Origin: Isoetes taiwanensis
Lineage: Eukaryota; Streptophyta; Lycopodiopsida; Isoetales; Isoetaceae
DNA length: 64,000 bases
Direction: 5' to 3'
Assembly (NCBI GenBank): GCA_021234155.1
Contig: JAJEKV010000027.1
Coordinates: 3,716,623-3,780,622 of the forward strand
In this document: positions 24,036-35,614 of the stretch, in pieces
How positions within the stretch are numbered: the stretch's first letter is position 1
Layout: the number at the start of each line of letters is the position of its first letter
Translations under genes and position numbers: made by a program
Notes under the pieces: model-generated
The model's database searches: none
Seen by the model: the letters and a program-made list of their open reading frames with translations, nothing else
Told to the model about the DNA's origin: nothing

Positions 24036-27000
24036 TATAATACATAGCGAGTTAAATGCTTTGTCTACTAAACTCCTTTAGATTTATCTTTGTGTAGTGG
24101 CTATAGAGGGATCGAGGGCGTGCATTAGGTATATCTTTGTGCTAGTTAAAATAATATGCCTTAAGTTATTTTTGTCTTAAACAAAATAAGTCCTCTGTAA
24201 AATCGATTATAAAATTAAGCCAATACATTTTGAGAGTAGAGCTCATTAAAAATGCAAAAACAAGATGCCTAAACCTTACACAGATTTGCTTTAAGGCGGC
24301 GATTTAAGCGGTGGCGTGAGTAGATCGAAATGAAATTTTGCGGTTCACGGGATCTTGAAGCCAATCTATACAATTTTATGTGAAACCTTACGGTAGTCAG
24401 TCGTTTTTTATCATCTAGATTTCATTAATGGAGCAAATCGGTTCCACTTACCTCAAACCTCTCAATCTTGTAAAGCGCCGCCAAATGCACGAAGCCTAGA
24501 ACAATTGTTCAAAGCAACGAAGAATAAGCTTTGCCAAGCGACCATAAGAAGGAATTTTCATGGAACCACGGAAGTTTTGAATTCCTAAAAGAGGAGAGAC
24601 TCTACGGGTTCCGCGGTAGGAGGGCTCATAATGCCACGCAGACAAAGCGATGCCTGAAAACTGCTCCTCCAATCCTATGCAGCATCTCTTGCCAACCTAT
24701 TTTTACGAACAACTCTAATAACTAAAAAAAGAAAAGGTATGTAAGAAAGAAAATCACTATAAGACATTAGCTTGATCTGCGTTTACTAAAAAAAAAAGAT
24801 CACGGTAAGAACAAAGCTACTCGCAGAAAGTATCAAGCTTTCCGGGATAGTACAATTCATGTAAACATCTGCCAAGATTTATCGGAAAGCAAACAAATGC
24901 TTTCGGTCTTATTTAACTTTCATTTTATTTATTTACTTCTATGGTAACATTCCCCAATTATAAAGCTCAAGACCTATTTGCTAGATTTTGCTCGAGACCT
25001 ATTGCGGATACAAATGGAAGCCCATGATATTAAAGATAAAAGCAGAGCTAAGATTGGTGCCATTCTGGTGAAGATTAATTATATGCATTGAGGCTATTGG
25101 AAATTATTTGAGAAAGAATAATCAACTGGAATATCTCACGAAAAACAAATATTCGTAGATTCCCGCGACTCGAGAAGAAATCAGATCTAAGATCACAAGT
25201 TACCCTTTCATCGTGGAAGAAATGAGGAAAGAAGAGCTCATCCACGCAAGGTGCTTATCTTGTAGCAAGCTTATCATTAGCTGCCACATCAAATTAAATT
25301 AAGTAAAAAAAACGACCTCTGTTTTCTTTCCTTGGACATCATGTTTCCAAACCTAACAACATCCGTATACCCTTTATCTTGATGCATGATACCCATTGCG
25401 AATGCCAAGATGTAACAAAACTAACTCATGAGTATTGCCAGGGCAGATTGGGTCACACAAATGCATCAGAGCTCGGTAGAGTTGGTTCAAACTCAAACTA
25501 ATGAACTAAATAATAAGATTTCATAGAACTCTATGCTTACTGCATGATCGTAAGGCCTTACCGGTGAACTCCTTTTGAGACCTAATGTACCAAGCTGTTT
25601 CAAGCCGGTTTCACACGCAAAATCTACGTATTCACAAAGTTGAAAGATATTAGTATCGTTGAAGAATGAAGAAGGTAAAAGAAGCTGAAAAGAAACAAAC
25701 CTCGAGGTAAAAACGGGGCTCCATATGAATCAAGGAGCTGCAAAGCGGCTAAGAATGTGAGATGAGCGACTCTAGCCATGGATGAGCGGCCCACAATGTT
25801 GACCTCGGCGGTGAGCCACAAATGGAAAAATTCGATGAAACTTCTGTACGCAAAAACCCATCCTCTTGAGAGATGCTGCGCTTTGTAAACAAAATCAATG
25901 AAAGAATGAGCAGAAATTATTTTACCTCGAAGCTAGAATACACGTAATAACTTAGGCTAGAATTAGGTGAAGGTGGGTTTGTGAGCTCTAAAGCTGCATT
26001 TTGAATAAATGAATGAAAGCGGAGGAAGAAATGAATGAAAGTGGAGAGGATCGAAAATGGCGAGGCATCGCGGAAAAAAATAAATCGTCGCGTTGAATTA
26101 GTTGTGCCAAACCTGCAAAAATTGTGCTAAACATATTGCCCTAAGCGTGTAGCCTAAGCAGGTAAACACGCGGGATTATCTATTCACTTTAAAACCGGCT
26201 CAAAATAATTCAGTTAAAATCAACTTTGGCCAGAAAAATGGAGTGATGCGGCGGTGGAAAGGGGAACGCAAAACAATTTTAAATAGAGTAGATACAATAA
26301 CTTATGAGTGAAGAACAACTAAAATGGCTCCAAAGAAGAAGACCAAGGCTGAAACAATGCAGGTGGAGGAAGAGGGCGGATGATGTAATGCGCGGGGAAA
26401 AACCATCAATGAATTAGGGTTGAAGAGCAGTGAAATAATTGGAAAAGAAACGGCATTATCGTATCGGCTCTTTCAGTTCCAGTCGTCGCTGGCTCAATAA
26501 TTATGAAAGCGGAGAAAGTTAATGAAATGGCGCATCAACGAAATCTGTGAAATCTGGCTCCTGAGATAAGCGCAAGCCAATTCTTAACTAGATGCGGCGT
26601 TTGGATTCATCCAGAAGAAAAGATTTGGTAGAGGACTTCAAAGCGGCGTCGGACGAGAAAGAAATTTTCTAAATTACGCCGATGTCATTATCAGTATTGA
26701 TCGACAATAAGGACAAATTTCATCTCTTGAGTACGCTAGCGCTTATCTTCTTCCACCATCTGCTGACATCGTCCGGAATGGCGACCCCCAACATGAGCCA
26801 TGAATCCATCGAGCAGGAGTGTCCATAGCGAAACAAACTTCGTAGTAATGCCGCTGTAGATGTGATTAAGATGTAGAGGCGGCGACCGTTCTCAGATGTC
26901 ATGTTGGAGATGCTCAAGTTGAATTCGGCCCGACAAGTGGCACAGGTCATCAATGTCACGCGCGGAGTGCACAGGTGGCGTTAACATTGAAGCTCATCGC

Positions 27001-27359
27001 GATAGTGGGTATACTCGGCTCGACAGAAATTTCATCATCGGCGATAATGGCTCAAATCGGGCAATAGCTCAATAAACAATAAAGTCACGGCATCGAGGCA
27101 ATAAGGTCAGATCGGATCAAACTTTCGTCATTCCGTAATAAAAATAAAGGCTTTGCAAAGGCATTGAAGATCATCGAATGATCTTTCAATCGAAATCAGC
27201 GTTTCCTCAACAAGGAGAAAGAGGTCGCCCGACAATGAAGTCAAGCCCCATGATGGCAGGGTAAAACGTCTGGAGCATGCCAACGAAACGGCAAACAATA
27301 GCGATAGTGGGTCATCAAATGAATGAACGAGAGAGATCGCTATGCAATTGCGGATGATG
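24036..27359. other. Unassigned DNA, no gene supported
   Basis: Short frames occur on both strands. One on the minus strand (ATG at 25778, good ATGG context) opens MARVAHLTFLAALQLL, which looks like the start of a signal peptide or helix, and reaches a possible splice donor near 25701. I found no downstream exon that makes it a credible gene. From about 26000 the plus strand becomes purine-rich like 12.4-15.5 kb. Confidence 0.35.
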
Positions 27360-28140
27360 CATAAACACGAGAAAAACAAACCATGTTAATGCGTATAATG
27401 TATAATCTTTGACCTGACTATGCACAATTCTCAAGAGTCGAGAATGATGAATAACCCATCTGACGGTAGATGAAGAAGAAAACCCAACCCATGGGAGTGT
27501 GTAAAAAGATGCATAAAATTAAAGACAAAGTGCAATCGTGCATGTAAAGAGGAAGACTATAAGCAGCGAGAATCAAAAAGCAGACAATAACATGAAAAAG
27601 GAAAATGAAACCACAGAATATCCGTGTATGCATAAAATAAGGAAAGATAGCGTTCGCTCTGAAAACATATTAGTATATAAATTGAATAAAATGAGGCCCA
27701 CAACTATGCAAAACCTAAAAGTGATCAATAATGATGAATAATGATGAATAATGATAAATAATGATGAATAATTAGAGCAATAGATTAAAGAGAAAAAAGC
27801 CAACCCATGGTAATGTGTAGATGCATAGGCGATGAAAAAGGCAGTGCAACTGGCATATGGTTGACGATAAATCACAAAGCTACATAGGAAGCGAATCCCG
27901 AAAACGCGATATAGGCAATAACATGAGAAAAAGGAGAAATGAAACCATGGTAATGCATTGTATAAAATATGAAAAAAACAACGACTCATTATAGATAACA
28001 ACATCCCAAGGAAATTACAACATAGGCCACAAGATTGAATGAAGCAAAACAGGGTAATAACATAAACAAGAAAAAAGCAACCACGATGGTGCATAAAGCG
28101 TTGAAAATGGTGTGGTGCATCGTGTTCAATATAAATACAA
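27360..28140. repeat. Strongly diverged direct repeats, spacing ~100-200 bp
   Basis: A block of the form GAAAAA...CAACCCATGG-TAATG-G-ATGCATAAA recurs near 27369, 27471, 27594, 27793, 27923 and 28069, with variable spacing. The long minus-strand Cys/Phe/Leu-rich frame (27573-28217) is a by-product of the purine-rich repeat. Confidence 0.45.
27731..27770. repeat. 10-bp minisatellite (ATGATGAATA), four units
   Basis: ATGATGAATA occurs four times in tandem with one substitution in the third unit, and partial units at both sides. Confidence 0.95.
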
Positions 28141-29004
28141 TTTCGAAGGATGCTTAACATAAAGTCGAAACAACCATGGGAGCATAGAATTCGTAAAGAT
28201 GATGCCTCGAAAACCATTGTCAGCTATAGCGAAAAATGTAAAAAAGTAACACAAGATAGACATATCAGTCAAGAACCACCATCCTTTAAGGTTCCCTAGC
28301 CTAGGTGCCTCATACATGATAACAACAACGGATAAATAGTCAACCTCCTCATGGAAAAAGAAAGAAGCAAACACATAGGAACCCACAAATCCAAAACATG
28401 AAACAAACATAAAACAAGTGCTTTATTCCATATTATTGAGATGTCGACATCAAGATGATGCCAAAACCTGGTAACCGCCGCCCGGGCGGGGACAATCAAC
28501 GCTATCAACCCCAAAAATCGCCCGGATAAGTGGAAAAGTGCGGGGGATCTTCCAGTCATGATGAAAAAATTCGCTTCGTGGATAGAGTAGACGAAAACCG
28601 GTGTAGAAATGGCGTCCCCAAAAAGAAACAAAGCACTGAAACCAGATCGGCTCGTTCACAAAAAGCCGAAAACAATGGACGAAGAATCAGTAAAGGTAAA
28701 CGCCTGGAGAACCGACGATCAATCGCCACGTTCGTCGACATTACGAGAACAAATGGAATTTTAAAGCGTCATCGGATGTGTAAAGATGGTGAGTTAATCG
28801 CAATTTCGGAGAATTAAAGGAGAACGAAGAGATCTTGAAAGCGAACTCCGGGGCAATGTAATCGCCAGATTTCTGGACAAAAAATCGCGGAGAAATAAAC
28901 CGGTAGTTCAAAAACCGGCTTAATGGAAATAGCGAAAAATAAGCTGCTCGATTAGGGAATAGGAGGAGAGGATGAGCGGCCCGAGAGAAAACACATGCAA
29001 GCAC
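28141..29004. other. Unassigned purine-rich DNA
   Basis: Open frames on both strands have no recognisable domains. Composition is like the upstream repeat region. No boundary element is visible. Confidence 0.35.
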
Positions 29005-29995
29005 TGGAGAGCTTTTTCAAGGGAGATAAATGCAAAATTGAGTTTGGATCATAAATTATGTCAAAAAATATTTTCACGGAAGCCCCAAGTTGAGCATGGT
29101 GAGCTAATTTGAGCCCATTTCTTTAAATAGTATGCTTGATTAGTGCCTCTATCAAAGCCATCTGAACAAATTTTCCAACAAGATAAAAAATGTCAAAATC
29201 AGTCACGGATGCATAAATTATGTAAAAAGTATTTTTACGCCTTGAGCCCCAAATTTGGGTGCCGCCGCTCAATTTCCAGGGCCAATTATGAGGTTATTTC
29301 TATAAGCAATTATGCTTCATTAGTACCTCCTATCAAAGCCCTCTGAATAAGCTTTCCAATGAGATAAAAAATACCAAATCGAGATGCGGATGCACAAATT
29401 ATATCAAATAAAAAATACATACAGGGGGCCCCTAAAATGAAGCCCATCTAATTTGAGCCAAATTTGGAGCCCGTTTATATAAATATTATGTTTGATTAAT
29501 CCTTATTAAAGCTCTCTGACGCTTTCCAATGAGCTAAGAGCGTCGAAAATGGAGTGGGATCACAAAGTTATGCCAAAAATCTGTACTTTTAGGAACCCCT
29601 TCAATTGGGCGCCATCAATTTGAGCCAAATTTAGGACTATTTTATAAATATGATGCTGATTAGATGCTTTATCAAAATTCTCACGAACAAGCTTTCCAGC
29701 GAGCTAAGAGCATCAGCAGTGGGATGCAAAGTGTGCGAAATCTATTACGCCACCCACGGGAACCCCTTAAATTGGGCGCTTGCCCAATTTGAGACAAGGC
29801 AGGGATTATTTATGTAAATATGATGCCTTATAATATATATTTATCAAAGCTCTTTGAACAACTTGCTTTCCAAGCAGGCAGCTAAGAACATCGGCGAGTC
29901 GAGTTAAAAGTCATGCCGAAAAGCCTATTCTATCGGCACAGGAACCCTCCGATTGGGTGCGGCCATTTAAAGGGTTCGAGGGGTGGCAGAATAAA
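29005..29995. repeat. Satellite array, six monomers of ~171 bp
   Basis: The anchor (A)GCTTTCCAATGAG or a variant appears at 29011, 29171, 29351, 29521, 29692 and 29865, giving periods of 160, 180, 170, 171 and 173. Each unit also repeats the order: CTAAGAGCATC-like, GGATCACAAAGTTATG-like, AGGAACCCC-like, AATTTGAGCC, a TATAAATATGATG-like block, and TATCAAAGCTCTCTGAA-like. Monomers are diverged, with the central ones most alike. The length is near one nucleosome repeat, usual for plant satellites. Confidence 0.88.
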
Positions 29996-32428
29996 GGCCC
30001 AAACATAACTTTGCATTTGGACTCCATTTTCTATGTTCTTTAGTTCCTTAGAAAACTTGTTGAAGGACACAATGAAGATAATAATTAGCATACTATTCAT
30101 ACCAGTGAACTCCCAAATTTAAACAAATGAAGCGCCAGTGTCCTGGCACAACACCATCCGAGAGCAGAATTGAAGCCACGCCAGGATTTTAGCCCATGAG
30201 AAAAAACTTTTTTCCATGCCAAGTTGGCCCTTGGGGCCGTAATATTTTATTCCTACCCGAGCACTTTTATTACGTGGAGAATCAATAGCTCTGAGAGTCT
30301 TGACAAATGGGGAAGTGAGGGTCCACATGTGTGGTAGAAGAGGAAGGAAATAAGTCGCGAGCTTTCGAGGTTCATAGGCGATGGAAGGTTTGAAAGATGC
30401 TGCCCCGGCAAGCTCAACCGCAGAGATTGAATAACCCTAAAAAAGTCACACTTGAGATGAAAAGAACGGCAACTCTTGAGAATTATGTGATTATTTATTC
30501 CTTTATTTTGGCATATAAGTAACTCCAAACTAAGCCTGCAATTTCAAGATGCATTCTTACGTACATTTTAATCATAATATCATAAACTCCATATGTTGAA
30601 ATCAAACAATATCTAATAATTAAATTTAGATGTTTGTACCATCTTATGTTATTATATCCATTTATGTTGTATACACTCTCTATTCTACACACTTATGAGC
30701 ATTTGAGATATATATGGACTTACAAAGTCCATATATAATGGCTTGATAACTTTGTTGTGGTGGTCGGTGGCGAGAAGGAGGAGGTTGGATGGGTAGCTAG
30801 TGAAGACATAGAAGGAGGAGGAGTTGGATGGGTAGCCGGTGAGAGCGAGGGGGCGTATGGAAGAAGCTCTTGAAAAGAGGATTTATGCCTAATGATTATG
30901 AGACGTACTTTGAAGGATTGAGAGTGGCCGAGATGTTGTGGCAGGGTGGGAAAGAGGCGATGAAAGATTTTACAATTACGCTTTAATGCATTTACATTGA
31001 TCTTGCCAAAAATCTCTTCTCGTGACAAACTCTTTTAATCGGTGTTAAGTCTTAAGCGGAATCTCTTCTCATGACAAAATATATTACGTTTCCATCCGCG
31101 ACTTTGCAAAGGGAGATCTCATCTCAAAATGGGACATATGTGGCCTAGGGCTTAAGAGCATGCTAGAATGGCGGCATTGAGGATGATGCGAGAGGAAGAA
31201 GAGATGAATATGGTAGAATAGATTCAGGATTACTCTCAAATTGTTCTTCTGCGACAACAAAGGTTTTACAGTGAATACTGCATTTTTAAGCGAGATCAAT
31301 TAATGTAAAATGGGGTGAGAGGATAGGAGTATTTATAGCTTGTGGTGGCTGGCATATTGCTGATTGTGTCACATGAGAGGAGCGACCAGGCAGTGATGAG
31401 GCAAAAACTATCGGTGCTATTCAACATTTAGCAACTTAGGCCAATTGTCTTTTATCCGCGATTGGGGCCTTTACAATGATGATCCCGAAAATCTGATCAC
31501 CAGGATATATGGATCATGTGGTGTGTAAGCTTTAGCTCTCTCAAGCTAGTTTCCAGCTTTCGATTGGGGGCTGGGGTGGAGTGGGGTCATATGTTGGAGT
31601 GGCGAGTTTTACCTCTTTCCTTCGCATTCGGCTGAAGTCACGTGTGGACTTGTGATAAATCTTGTCGTGCGTAACATGCATCCTGGCTGCAATGCGCATG
31701 CATCCTCTCTTGCAATCTTTGCAACTTGAGGACATTAGTTACCTTGATCTTAGCCATTAATGAAGCATGAGTACCTTGTGCTTTGTCGGTGTAGTTTGTT
31801 ATACTTTGGTAACTCAAAATCACAATGTCAATAGAAAAATATCATAGGTCTGAGCTATTGCATGTTGTAGGCAAAGATCTAGTATAAATCAAAAGCTTTT
31901 TGTGGTGGATAGAATGATAAAAAGCCTTGAGATTAGCAAAGAAGGGACTAATATATGAAATTCAAGTCACGATCCCAAATTTCCATCCAATATGTGAAGT
32001 CTTCTGTTTCTTGCCTTTATGCAAAAGTTCTAAATTGTGAACATGCTTGATCTGGTTGAGGAAAGCGAGAAAAGTGAGTGTGCCCAAGAGCTAGACCCAA
32101 AGTTGCTTAGAGACTCCAAAACCTTGTCTTTCTTTCTCACTTTGTTCACCAGGTTGTTAAGCGGTATGAGGAAAAGAACAACTCTTTGAAACGGTTAAAA
32201 AACTAACTAGCCATTATAGTGGAAAAGGTTATTACTTGAGATTATTGATAATGAGACCCTCCTTCACAATCTTGGCAACTACCTTCTTGAGAATTCTTTA
32301 TTTATTTGTTGAGAAAGAAATAATATACATTCTCGGGTGAAACATATTATGTGTCTTCTCTATGCGGACATACTGACAGGAGTTAACAAAAGTGCGAAAA
32401 AAAGGTACGCATGTGCATGCTGACTACA
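29996..32428. other. Unassigned DNA with small duplications
   Basis: No gene is supported. GTTGGATGGGTAGC is repeated 40 bp apart (30783 and 30823) and AATCTCTTCTC(G/A)TGACAAA is repeated about 50 bp apart (near 31010 and 31061). The minus-strand Pro/Ser-rich frame at 30720-31028 reflects the GGAGGA-rich plus strand. Confidence 0.4.
30709..30737. other. Perfect 13-bp inverted repeat (hairpin)
   Basis: TATATATGGACTT (30709-30721) and AAGTCCATATATA (30725-30737) are exact reverse complements with a 3-base loop ACA. It lies in AT-rich DNA with no gene nearby. It could be a terminus of a small inverted-repeat element or an AT-rich cruciform. Confidence 0.9.
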
Positions 32429-32528
32429 AGATTTACTTAACGCTTCTTGACTAGAACCGTTGTCTCTGAAGGTCTCCATGATTTACTTAACCTTCTTGAC
32501 TAAAGGCAGATTGTCTCAAGAGTCTCAT
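32429..32528. repeat. Two-copy tandem duplication, period ~51
   Basis: GATTTACTTAAC(G)CTTCTTGACTA followed by a TTGTCTC block and a GTCTC(C)AT block occurs at 32429 and 32480. The copies differ by a few substitutions and short indels. Confidence 0.85.
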
Positions 32529-32824
32529 CTTTGGTGAGTATGGCTGCTCCTCCTCCTCAAGCTTCCTCCCAAATTGATTTGGGGCTCTGGGTTTGGTTTG
32601 GCGGGTTTGTATACCTCACTTTGGTGTTGGTGGACACTGGCTCTCTGGTGTGTAGTGAGCTAAGCATAGTTAACTTTCAATCAGTGATTAATTTAGCATG
32701 GTTAGCTTTTATTTAATATTTATAACGCATAAGCAATCTTGCCTTATCAAATATAATACGTATCATGTATTTTATGCATGACGCATACAAAATACTAGAA
32801 GCTGCATACAAAATACTAGAATGT

Positions 32825-33130
32825 AATACGTCAAAGGTGGCTCAACCATGCCCGTGAATATGTCAATATGGCTCCAAACCGCCACCTAGGTTTCCAACAT
32901 GCCACCTAGGCTCCAGCGTGCCGAATTGTGACTCAAGCGATGCCACCCTAGGCTCCAACACCTTCTTAAGGTAGAGCCGAGCAGCTACACCCACAGGCTC
33001 CAACGGCAGCATGGTGGGTCAGAGCATGCCACCTAGGCTCCAACATGCCAAGGTGTCTCAATCATGCGTGGAAGAGGCTCAACATGCCACCACAAGCCCA
33101 GCATGCCAAGGTGGCAGGCTCCAGGCTTAT
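32825..33130. repeat. Degenerate ~20-bp minisatellite (GGCTCCAACATGCCACCTAG)
   Basis: Variants of GGCTCCAACATGCCACCTAG recur through about 300 bp, for example near 32870, 32895, 32910, 32950, 32995, 33035 and 33080. Order and spacing are eroded by indels, but the words GCCACCTAGG and CTCCAACATGCC return repeatedly. Confidence 0.75.
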
Positions 33131-33559
33131 CTCCGCGTAGGCTACACAAGAAGAAGGTCAGCTATGATGCACTTAGCTTACCTCAAAGGAACTTGAGTCA
33201 ACTGGGAAAGGCGAGGGAGGAAGATGCAGCAAAACCCGAGAAAAGAATCCAGCGTTGGAGGATGGAAAGAATACCTAAAAGGAGTATAAACATTTGAAAG
33301 CATCTATAAGAATTGAAAAGTGGATGAATTAAAATCCGGTATAATTACATATATATTCTATCATAAGTATCCAAGTGCTCACACATAGTACAAAAATTAG
33401 GGATCATGTTTTTGGGGGATTTTAGTGTTGACACATCCGAGAAACTCCATAAACCATTTGCCAAGGATGAAGCAAAGAACCACAGTATAGCCAAGGCAAG
33501 TGTTCAAATGGAAGAGCAAATATAGGATAGAGAGGCGACGGAGCTCAAGCCAAGCTTCA
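33131..33559. other. Unassigned DNA
   Basis: No recognisable gene or repeat was found between the minisatellite and the GC-rich islet. Confidence 0.35.
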
Positions 33560-33850
33560 ACTCAAGCTGCCAGCGGCCTCCGTAGAAATCGCTTATCCAG
33601 CGCAATGTCCGGGTGGCGTTGTGCGTGGATATTCTGTTGCGGCGACGGGAATGGCGCACGGGGATGCGCTATCTGGCGGCGGCGACGGGCGTACCTGTGG
33701 GAAGGGCGCCTGCGCGTCGCCGACGCGGACGCGACTGGGCGTGCGGCTTTCCGGAGGAACTGCTCAGATTGGCGACGCTGCGGGTGATGCACGGGATGAG
33801 GAGGGCGGCTGGCAGAAGCCCGCAGCATTACGGGTTTTGCGCTGTTTCGA
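33560..33850 (+). other. GC-rich, CpG-dense islet with overlapping open frames
   Basis: About 290 bp of clearly higher GC than the flanks, rich in GCGGCG and GACGCG words. Three plus-strand frames and one minus-strand frame are open across much of it. The plus frame starting at 33613 (MALCVDILLRRREWRTG) has the most protein-like composition, but I recognise no family. Options are an old captured exon, a fragment of foreign DNA or a diverged GC-rich repeat. Confidence 0.4.
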
Positions 33851-34894
33851 AGCTGGTGACAGCCAGTACTCCTACCAACAATTAGAAAGAAAAGCCAACT
33901 TATCTTCAACACGAGGACCTCCGCCCAAGATAGAAGCATTGACACATAGCACAACAAGGGCGGCAACCAAAGCACCTTGGCAAAAGAGTTCAAGACAATA
34001 GGGCTATTTCAAAGGGACATGGTAGGTCTAGGAGAAAGTATAACTCAAGGAACTACATATATAAGAGTACATCATCACCGGCGGCAAACCAACCGGAGAA
34101 GAGTCATGAGGCTTTTACTGCGGGAGATGCATGTATTGAGGACAATGGTCATAAACGAGAAGATGAAGGAATGCTAGTACTTCCACAAACTCCGTAGATG
34201 CAACATGAGGTTCAAAGCGTGGGCGATCAAGTGCAACTAGAAGGCAACATAGCACCGTAGAAGCGTGATAACATCTAAGCCATCAAATGAGGAGATCAAG
34301 CGGGTAGATGAAGCTGCGATGGAGAAGCTTCGATAGAGAACCCAGCCAAGAAATGAAGCCGAATGCTAGAAACCTCGCAAGCTCACGACCTTCGCGCATG
34401 CAACTTTGTGAACGGGATGCGGCGATTGAAGGCAAGCGTGAAGAGAAGAACTCACTTACGAGGAGTCTAGCCAAAGGTGCGCGCAACTCAAAGAGGCACT
34501 CAAGATCTTGACAGACATTGTAAAGGGAAGCAATTACGCCCAGAGGCTAAGATTAAGAAGTGGGCGAGCGCCAAAGCATCAACAACCATCACATCCTTGG
34601 TGTATGTAGGCGAGAAACAAGTTGTGCGCTGACTACGGCCGGATATTGGAAGCTCAAATACATCAAAGAGTCTATCAGTCGAGCATGGTACAAATAAGAG
34701 GATATAGATCTTCAACACGGTAGCACTAGGAGGAACATAAACAACATTGCCATAGACTCACGTGTGCACCTCGAGGAGAGAGACACCAAAGGGGACCTAA
34801 TAGCTGAAAGTAATATTTGTAATCATATTGAGTGTAAGCTATATGCCTTGCATGCATATTTCCCCTTGTTATTCCCCTCCTCTCTCTCTCTCTC
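33851..34894. other. Unassigned DNA
   Basis: Purine-leaning plus strand with short frames and no recognisable domain. The segment TGTATTGAGGACAATGG near 34130 resembles one at about 8990, possibly a dispersed repeat. Confidence 0.35.
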
Positions 34895-35132
34895 TGCGTT
34901 TAGTCTAGTGGTAACACACTAGATCTAGCAACTATAGGTCTCGAGGTTAGGGAAGCGCTTGAGAAAAATAGCACTACGAGCTACATTGGGTGTCAAAATT
35001 ACCAGGCGCGTAAATGTAAAAGTGGTTGAGGCAGGACCCAGCCAACCAATGTAGTGTGGTGTGTGGTCACGCCGGTTGGATGTTGCCTAGTGGTGGCGTT
35101 AAAAATACTATCTATCTATCTAATACTACCTA

Positions 35133-35137
<5 letters not shown>
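34895..35137 (+). mobile_element. tRNA-derived SINE
   Basis: TAGTCTAGTGG (34901-34911) is a good Pol III A box and GGTCTCGAGGTT (34938-34949) a B-box relative at tRNA-like spacing. A body follows, then a tail GTTAAAAATACTATCTATCTATC that runs into a long CT tract. The copy at 11375 shares head and tail. Flanking target duplications were not identified. Confidence 0.68.

Positions 35138-35224
<87 letters not shown>
35138..35224. repeat. (TC)n microsatellite, about 43 units
   Basis: An uninterrupted TC dinucleotide tract lies directly after the SINE TATC tail, suggesting it grew from that tail. Leu/Ser and Arg/Glu repeat frames here are not genes. Confidence 0.98.
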
Positions 35225-35225
<1 letters not shown>

Positions 35226-35254
35226 GCGGCCGTTTTACTGGCTAGTGAATTTGT

Positions 35255-35614
35255 AATTTTCTTGACCGTTTTTGCATTGTAAATACAAAAAGGTTGGACA
35301 TGAATAACAAGCGGTTTCACTTTTATATACGACACACAGCCTCGGTTGCAGCCCGACTTACGTTTGTTTGCTTTCTATGGATGCAGTATGACAAAGCCTT
35401 GACGCTGATGTATTTGGACAGAGAAGTTGCGCTTCTGAAGGGAAGTGGTATTTAAAATGCATGCGAAGATGTTAATAGTTAATTTTTTCCAAAAAGGGAA
35501 TACCTTCACGGTCACATTTATTATCTTGTCTTACATTTATTTGAATTGGAGTTTGGCTTCAATGGGTTTAGCTTTTGCTAAGGTGTTCTACATCTCTCTC
35601 TCCCCTCTCTCTGC
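35255..35614 (+). repeat. ~350-bp direct repeat, copy 1
   Basis: Starts AATTTTCTTGACCGTTTTTG and ends in CTCTCTCTCCCCTCTCTCT. Shared landmarks with copy 2 include ATACAAAAAGGTTGGACAT, CTTGACGCTGATGTATTTGG and CAATGGGTTTAGCTTTTGC. It may be a dispersed element or a solo LTR-like unit; no terminal TG...CA with target duplication was seen. Confidence 0.88.

Noticed and set aside
27573-28217. 214-codon minus-strand frame, the longest in its region
   Set aside because: It is Cys/Phe/His-rich, has no family resemblance, and falls on diverged purine-rich direct repeats.
35026-35335. Open frames made of Ser/Leu or Arg/Glu repeats
   Set aside because: They are translations of the (TC)n tract.
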